Under the pieces are notes generated by a model that worked only from the letters and a program-made list of their open reading frames with translations, was not told the DNA's origin and searched no databases. Shown piece by piece: positions 57,775 to 64,000 of a stretch of DNA of 64,000 nucleotides (positions are counted from its first letter, which is position 1; every line of letters starts with the position of its first letter). The stretch is from contig JABBOT010000001.1 of assembly GCA_016165875.1 (NCBI GenBank), forward strand, positions 44,258,847 to 44,322,846. Reading direction: 5' to 3'. A program made the translations under genes and the position numbers. Source of the DNA: Acanthopleura granulata. Taxonomy: Eukaryota > Mollusca > Polyplacophora > Chitonida > Chitonidae.

Positions 57775-60700
57775 AGTCTTCAAGCGGTTGTGAAATATGA
57801 AGCTGGTCTTCGGTAGTTGAGCCCTACTCGTTGGGAGCAGCCCATCACCATAGAGTGCCGATGATACTGACTGATGTACACTGACACACGTGCATTTCTA
57901 AACGTCAACAGCTCCAATAAGTATAGTAGATGTAAGTTGTAGCCCCAGCATGCAGTTATTGAATGAGAGGATGACTTAGATTTCCTGATCTAAAGGCTGT
58001 TAACATAATTGGCGGTTGCAAAGACTAGGGCTGTGCCTTTGTATGTCTCGACCCACTTTTCTGATGTTTATTGTCACAAGAGAATCCTCAATGAATTGTG
58101 GTTGCTACCATGTGACAGCACCCTGGTTTTTACCATTGCCCTTTGGGAGGTATTAATTGTATGCTTTTTGCTGTTGAAGTATCATTATTTTCCATTATGT
58201 AGCCTTCCAGGTTTGTGCGATTTTACAACAGTGATGTCATATCACTAGTTGACATATGACGTCACCGCTTTAGGCCACAGTAGGGTCAGTCTGTACAATT
58301 AACAGAATCTGCATTGGAGAGGTCATGCTGGTTTGGTCAAGACAAGGTGGGGGCTCCTGCACATTATCATGATTTCACAGATGTTAACAATGTTGTTGTT
58401 GTTCATTGTCGGCCCGTCTTTTAGCCTTAGTTTTAAAGAACTCCCACCCTGTTTCACCCAAAACCAGTGTGATCTCTCAAGATGGCAGCAATGCAGATTT
58501 GGCATATTCATTTTGGGTTGGTACATATTTATATGGAAAATTGAACAAAGACTATGAAATAAAACCGCAAGATAGGTTCCCTATTGATGTTGGATATGAT
58601 TTTGGGCAACAGAAACAAAATTTTGATCGTGGATTCTTCTGAACACAGAAGTTGCCATATAAAAGGATATGTAATTAACCCTATCATGTCGTAAAACAGC
58701 AATGTCATTTTGCAAAGAAACAGTGCTCTCTTGTCACAACAATCTAACTTAAAACCTGTGTCTTGGTGGATGCTTTTTCTTTTCGAATTTTTTTTCTCCC
58801 TTTATTCCTTGTATTTTCAATTTATACATTTTCAGGTGGGGAGAGTTTTTTTTCTTTTTCAATCAAAATAGCCCGCACTATTGTACAGCAATTATCCTGC
58901 ATACAGTAATGGTACCATTTAGCACACATATATATATATGCATAGAGTGTATAAATGTATATTGCAGGTTGTACATGTATTAGGCAAAGTAAGCCTTGAT
59001 ATATATATATATCAGGTAATCCACATGTATAATCGACTGTGTGAAGGTCACAGTGACTTCATACTTGGTTCCCTCAAAATCTATATTACATGTCACAACT
59101 GGGATTAGCCTTAAATCAATATGCGTGTTTAAATTTAAACAGTTGGGCTTGGCAGATTGGGTTCGTGTATGCCCAACTACTAGATAAACATCCATCCCAT
59201 CATAGGAATGGACAGTAGCATGACTCACAGCCACAGACATACATATTGCAGGTTCAGTCCTGCCTTTTGACAACTCTAGGAAATCTGATTCTGTGGAGTT
59301 GGAGCCTTTTTTAAATTTTACAATGACACTGTCTTACATGGAGTTTACGCGTCTTACATATATCTTTGCTTGTTGAACACCACCTGTCTTACACCAGCCT
59401 GGCTTGCAAATCTGTATGTCACATATGGGATACATTGTCACGCTTTTTAAATATCAGTTATCATTAACTTTCTCAAGGCCAGCTTCACTCACCCTGGTTG
59501 CTTCCACCCACAAAACTGAAAAAAGACATTTTTTTGTTAACCTTTTTAATACCATTACCTGGAACAGTACCTTATTGATTCACACTCTTTGCATATATAT
59601 GTGTAGTATTAAGTCCCTAGAAACCATTTAATCCTCTGCTGACCATGCCTGGCTCAGTGGCCACCCGTCATTTTATTGACGTCGGATCTTCCTTTCCTGA
59701 CTCATCGCGCTAAAGACAGCTTGACATTACAATAGAAACTGATACATTGTAACAAGGTCCTGCTTCACACTAGCACCTCCTCATTAGATTAAATGGCCTT
59801 CCCAATCAAACTTACTTGTACTTACATTTGTGATATACAGTTAAAGTTTATAAGTGGCGAGTATGTAGTGTCTTTATAACAGATACTTGTTTATTTGGCT
59901 TTTAGCTTTCCAGAATGTTGTCTGTGGTACATACACATAGTCAGAAACATTCTCTATACATACTGAGGTCTCTGACCCAGACAAACTAGCTAAATGTTAA
60001 TATCAAACACCTCTGTGTCCAGCTTCTGTGCAGCATATAGTCTCCCTATCCAAGATATTTGACAGATGGATGTTTTATATATACATGTACTTGTACACAT
60101 CATCATGTACATATAAATATTTGATGTTAAACATTAACATGTTTAAACTCTAAACATATTATTAACATATATTCTTGAAATTTTCAAGCATGGCAGATGC
60201 CTTTTATATATGTTTTAAATGTCTGTAAAGTTACGTTATTAAACGTAGTCTGTGGTAGAAATCCATATATCTGTGACGACTCTTCCCCTCACCACCACCA
60301 TTTGTGTTGTGATTTGTTGATTTAAGAGCTAAATAGTTGTGAGCTCAAATCCAGGTCTCATTGCTTCAGCTGAAACTTTCGAAGGTTTCCATTTGCCTGA
60401 TGATGTTAATTACTACCACCAAAAACCTGACCTCCTACAAATAAGTGAAACAATTTGAACAGATAAATGCTTTAAAAGTCCGATAGCATAGTTCTGTTTT
60501 TAAGACAAAAACTGCATTAAGTCAAGTGGTTTAAACAATATTTTATTTTCAAATGAACGAAAAATGGATTACTGAACAGGCGAGTTGTACTTTGTCTATA
60601 TAAACAGACACACACACATATATACATATATAAGCTTTTTTTGTTGTGTTTCAGGTTACCAGTGAATGTAGCTAAAAAGTGAATGTAGGAGAAGTAATAT

Positions 60701-60890
60701 CGGTAACTGCTGAGGCCAAACCACAGTCCCTGCTGAGCCTGTATCATTATCTCTCTGAGCCACAGCATAGTCCTGCTGAGGCCACAGCATAGTCTGACTG
60801 TTGCTACTCTTGTTTTGCAACATTGTCCCAGAGTCATGCTGATTTCTTATGCACTGTAGCAACATTTATACGCACTTTTGGCACAAGGGT
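57775..60890. other. Gene-free stretch upstream of the whirlin-like gene
   Basis: Presumably holds the promoter and any 5' UTR exons of the downstream gene. None can be pinned down. A diverged SINE lies at 60345-60455 ('gagctcaaatcc' B-box-like; 'aaaacctgacctcctacaaa' body). Confidence 0.4.
60345..60455 (+). mobile_element. Diverged SINE fragment
   Basis: A B-box-like 'tgagctcaaatcc' and the body sequence 'acctcctacaaataagtgaa' match the second SINE variant. The tail is absent. Confidence 0.4.
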
Positions 60891-60901
60891 TGACAGGCAA
60901 T

Positions 60902-61331
60902 ATGGCCACAGTTTCACAAACAGCTCTAAGCATTGAGAAAAGACGACGCATAAAATCCTTTCAGCAACATGCCTGCTATGTACTGAGCGAGACAGAAAGA
61001 GAAAGCTTGTACAAGGCTCTTAAGGAATATCAGAAATATCGACGGGTGGATAAACTGGTTCACAGTCTGAAAGTACTGTTCAACACACCCGAAAAACAGG
61101 ACCTGACATTAAAGATTCGCGAGCTTATTCCACCTAGTCACTTGTTCCAGTTTGATCACTGGGTGGGGAAATGTCACCTGGCCCACATCAACCCAGGGGC
61201 CCTGCACTACCGCAGCACAGAGAACATCAGTAAGCCAAGGGTGCTACAGGCCAACAAATCTTCCACCCTCCCAAGGAGACAGACACGACACGGCGCTGGC
61301 CTTAACAGACACAAGTACTTTCACCATCCAG
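60902..61331 (+). CDS. WHRN-like: Whirlin-like scaffold protein, first coding exon (N-terminal HHD)
   Basis: First coding exon of a spliced gene. The frame is open from 60878 but the first ATG is at 60902. Residues about 20-85 resemble the N-terminal harmonin-homology domain of whirlin: YVLSETERESLYKAL, a Tyr-rich helix (EYQKYRRVDKLVHSLKVLF), NTPEKQ and LIPPSHLFQFDHWV. A basic linker (LPRRQTRHG) follows. The exon ends at the donor CCAG|gtaagg in phase 1. Whirlin scaffolds the USH2 complex in hair-cell stereocilia and photoreceptors of vertebrates; its role in invertebrates is less known. PDZD7 is the other candidate, but the N-terminal domain position favours whirlin. A possible acceptor just upstream ('gggttgacag') leaves room for a 5' UTR exon. 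Confidence 0.75.
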
Positions 61332-62279
61332 GTAAGGCCTAGAGTGGGGATTTTGTTGAATCCCTGCTCACCCTGTTTGTGAGGTGTCTGTTAGATTAAG
61401 TAGTCAATGATGAAAGTGTGGCAGTTTGCCTATTCTGTGGACCGATTGTCATGAAAGGCGGGAGAAAAGTTAAAATAATATTTATCCTCCTATTACCACC
61501 AAGACCATTCAGCTCTGCACACACATTTTCAAAATTTGTACATCATAGATAATGATTGACCCAGTTTAGCAGGGAAGAATGGGGAAATCCAGGAAAGTCA
61601 GCAAACGTACATTGATTTTACTAACTATTTATGTTGTGCACTTGTCGATTTCATGTGGTTCAGGGCAACCAACGCCCATGGTTAAAATCCCCATACACCC
61701 TTCTCAACATTCAAATGACATAACACAGTGACCCAAGTTTGAAAGCTTTGTAATGTCTGTAAATAAAGTGGAGACCCAACACTGACGAGGTTATGGATCA
61801 TAATCAGTTCTGCAGGAATGGACACATACATTCCAGTATCGAGAGTCGCTATAATTGGTCATATATTTCAGGAGACATTGGGCTGAGCATATCAATAAGT
61901 GGGATGAAACTTAACAGTGCAGTCCTTAGACTAGCTATTTAGGTTACATAATGGTGGTCAAATTTAAGGGTTGATATCGCACATGTTAAACGACTAAAAT
62001 ACCATACACATGACACCCAGGTACATTTGTGATATAACATCGGCCAATTGATAATTAAGCAAAAGAGGTAGAAATGTTAAAGTAATCTTTAATACATGCC
62101 TTGGTATCCTTCTTTTGCTACCAAGACCATTTAGCTCTGCATACATTTTCACAATTAGTACACCATAAGATAATGATCGACCAACTTTAGCAGGGAAACA
62201 TGGGGATATCAAGGATAGTCATCAAATGACTAAGGACTGCAAACGTACACTAATTTTCCTTACTATTTATGTCCATACA

Positions 62280-62403
62280 TGGGAAGGTCTGGCAGCAAAC
62301 TGCAAATGATCCTGGGCTCTGCTCATTTTCTTCCCACCATGCTGGTCATCGTCATATAAGTAAAATATTTTTTAGCACCTGTCAAATAAATAAATAAATT
62401 TAT
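62280..62403 (+). mobile_element. SINE, 5'-truncated, intronic
   Basis: 'gggaaggtctggcagcaaac', 'cctgggctctgctca', 'cgtcatataagtaaaat' and an AAATA end. It is in the sense orientation of the host gene. Confidence 0.7.
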
Positions 62404-62807
62404 GTAGTGCAGTTGTCAGTTCTGTATGGTTATGGGCAACTGGTGCTGGTATTACATGCCTGGCTGTAAATGAGGGTATGAGGCCGAGCTGGACTGTTCT
62501 GCTTTGACAACATTGGTTATTTCCACCTAAATTGAAACGCTCATGTAAATATGAATGTCAGAAATGAACGCCTGCCTCTAACTTCTGAAAAGTACTCTAC
62601 ATTTGACACGAAGATGCATTTGTGATATAATGTTGGAGGCCAATTGATAATTAAGCAAAGGCATGGTTGTTAAACACAGCAAACAGTGTGTGGTGTGTAC
62701 ACATGTATCTGTATGGTACTTGTGGGAAACGTTATCAGTAACTGAACTTGCTCTGGTCAGATTCAGTTGTTTACTGTGAGTAATCTGGTTCCATTCATCA
62801 TGCTCTT

Positions 62808-62878
62808 CCATAATATACTGGCGGCCTTCGTATGAGTAAAAATTGCTCAGAATTGTTATGGAAAACAATCAAAGAAAT
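62808..62878 (+). mobile_element. SINE 3' fragment, intronic
   Basis: 'ccataatatactggcggcct' and 'cgtatgagtaaaaattgctc' match the body-tail junction. It is strongly decayed. Confidence 0.45.
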
Positions 62879-63054
62879 CAACAGATGATTCATTGCCTGA
62901 CTTTTACCACTCTACGTGTTATCGCAAAGTACATGTAATCCAGCCACACTGACAAATATGGAACTTAGTACTCTTGCTTCTCTATTATAGTGAAATATTT
63001 TGTTTCAGTCATATCTAATTTCAGACATCAAATTTGTGTTTTGATATTGCACAG

Positions 63055-63195
63055 GAAAACAAGAAGAAGTGGAAGATGTGAGGGTGATAACGGTAACGAA
63101 GAGCAATGATGAGAGTCTGGGGTTCAGTGTGAGGGGTGGCACAGAACATGGCCTGGGCATATATGTCAGTGAGGTGGATGAAGACTCTGTGGCAG
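63055..63195 (+). CDS. WHRN-like: Whirlin-like scaffold protein, exon with first half of PDZ1
   Basis: This exon joins the first one in frame (phase 1, a glycine codon split across the junction). After an acidic lead (KQEEVEDV) it encodes the start of a PDZ domain. It has the beta-A strand VRVITVTK and the carboxylate-binding loop SLGFSVRGG (about GLGF in the family), then GTEHGLGIYVSEVDEDSVA. RGG.EHG.GIYVS is close to whirlin PDZ1. The exon stops at GCAG|gtatgg in the middle of the domain, so further exons must lie beyond the window's right edge. Its donor lies inside a 43-bp tandem repeat. A Usher-complex scaffold role is inferred from the family. Confidence 0.8.
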
Positions 63196-63319
63196 GTATG
63201 GGGCATTTTGACACAGATATGAGACACTGGTAAGGCAGGTAAGAGACATTTTGACAAAGATGTGAGACACTGGTAAGGCAGGTAAGGGACATTTTGACAC
63301 AGATATGAATCAGTGGCAA
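63191..63319 (+). repeat. 43-bp tandem repeat spanning the PDZ exon's splice donor
   Basis: Three units start at 63191, 63234 and 63277, and a degenerate fourth start lies at 63320. Each unit opens with ggcag|gta, so the exon's own donor (63196, gtatgg) is copied at 63239 (gtaaga) and 63282 (gtaagg). The copied donors match the consensus better than the first. Confidence 0.9.
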
Positions 63320-63324
63320 GCCAG

Positions 63325-64000
63325 ATAAGGGTATTTTAAGGGGCAAGGCTGAGGTAATGGAGGAAAACAGAAGTGGGCATAAAACAGTGTTTATTTCTAT
63401 ATGCAGTAGATTTTAAGTTAGCAATTGGTTGAGAGCAGACAGGTGCTGTGGTCTGAAATGTTTATCTCACACTGCACTGGTGCGATGATCCCACCAAAAC
63501 ACTGCTGTTACATCCAAATAATTAAAAAAGTCAATAAGTGTCATCAAGCTCTTCATGCCATCGAAATCAGTGAAAATATTGAAGCGAGTAGTTTTGGAGA
63601 ATAGGCAAAATAAGCTGTGTGCAAGAGAAAGCAGCAGTTTTATAAACTTGCAGCTAAAAAGCAGTGGTTTTGAAGAGATTCACTAGAACTACATACAGTA
63701 TGGTGTCTGGGATGTAACATTACTAAGACAAACATCCAATGAAGAGGCTGTAAACATTACAACTAAAACAGAACATAATAGTGTTACATTTTAACTCACA
63801 GACGTTGAACGTCTCTCAGCTGACTGTGAGCTGACCCATATTTGACATCTCTCTGTGACCTGACTTTCAATATCGAACTGTTTTAACTCGAAAAGAATTC
63901 CTACAGAACTAGACTTCGTAATTTTGGACCATATTGTACATCTCTTAATTATGCCTCTATTTTATGCATACTTTCCATTCCAAATTTTTCGAAAATGACA
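63325..64000 (+). other. Intron 2 of the whirlin-like gene (partial)
   Basis: No further PDZ exon is visible before the window ends. Confidence 0.5.

Larger units (their letters stand above)
61335..63050 (+). other. Intron 1 of the whirlin-like gene
   Basis: Runs from gtaagg (61332) to 'gatattgcacag' (63054). It contains a SINE at 62280 and a SINE fragment at 62808. No other exon is apparent. Confidence 0.6.

Noticed and set aside
60878..60901. Eight extra codons before the whirlin-like ATG
   Set aside because: They start at TTG, which is not a normal eukaryotic start. The ATG at 60902 is used instead.

Overview
The window reads as nuclear DNA from an invertebrate animal, most likely a mollusc or another lophotrochozoan. 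It is AT-rich, with long intergenic tracts, spliced genes with GT/AG introns, TATA-box promoters, microsatellites, and many copies of a tRNA-headed SINE ending in a 'gtaaaacaccaatcaaataaa'-type tail. From memory this SINE resembles the RUDI-like elements of molluscan genomes. That resemblance, the family names below and the organism guess come from reading the sequence, not from a database search.

Layout: (1) From 155 to 28345 there are five intact, single-exon genes of about 228-240 codons: 155-847 (-), 5104-5790 (+), 9733-10455 (+), 16301-17002 (+) and 27638-28345 (-). They are divergent paralogues of one two-module protein, ending in LLEYTI or a close variant. The fold pattern resembles the Ig-like modules found C-terminal to the transglutaminase-like core in hillarin/kyphoscoliosis peptidase (KY) proteins, but no transglutaminase core is present. 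At least four have a TATA box 65-245 bases upstream. This scattered family is the most unusual thing in the window. (2) From 28.4 to 36.7 kb there is no recognisable gene, only SINE copies, a foldback repeat and a minisatellite. (3) From 36.7 to 52.4 kb is a transposon graveyard: a LINE reverse transcriptase relic with a nested SINE, a decayed DIRS-type tyrosine-recombinase retrotransposon (40402-43245, -), an inverted duplication of about 0.55 kb (45050-45573 versus 49535-50115), and an internally deleted hAT element of the ZMYM1/TTF-finger kind (50620-52124, -). (4) From 54.7 to 55.8 kb are two minus-strand blocks homologous to consecutive exons of cullin-5. The second has lost usable splice sites, so this looks like an orphan gene fragment. 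(5) From 60.9 kb to the right edge is the 5' part of a whirlin-like (Usher-complex) scaffold gene on the plus strand: an N-terminal harmonin-homology domain exon and the first half of PDZ1, continuing past the window. The PDZ exon ends inside a 43-bp tandem repeat that copies its own splice donor.

The intact genes do not form one pathway. The five KY-Ig-like genes are a local family, probably cytoplasmic because none has a signal peptide. The whirlin-like gene is unrelated. Most of the remainder is intergenic sequence and decayed mobile DNA.
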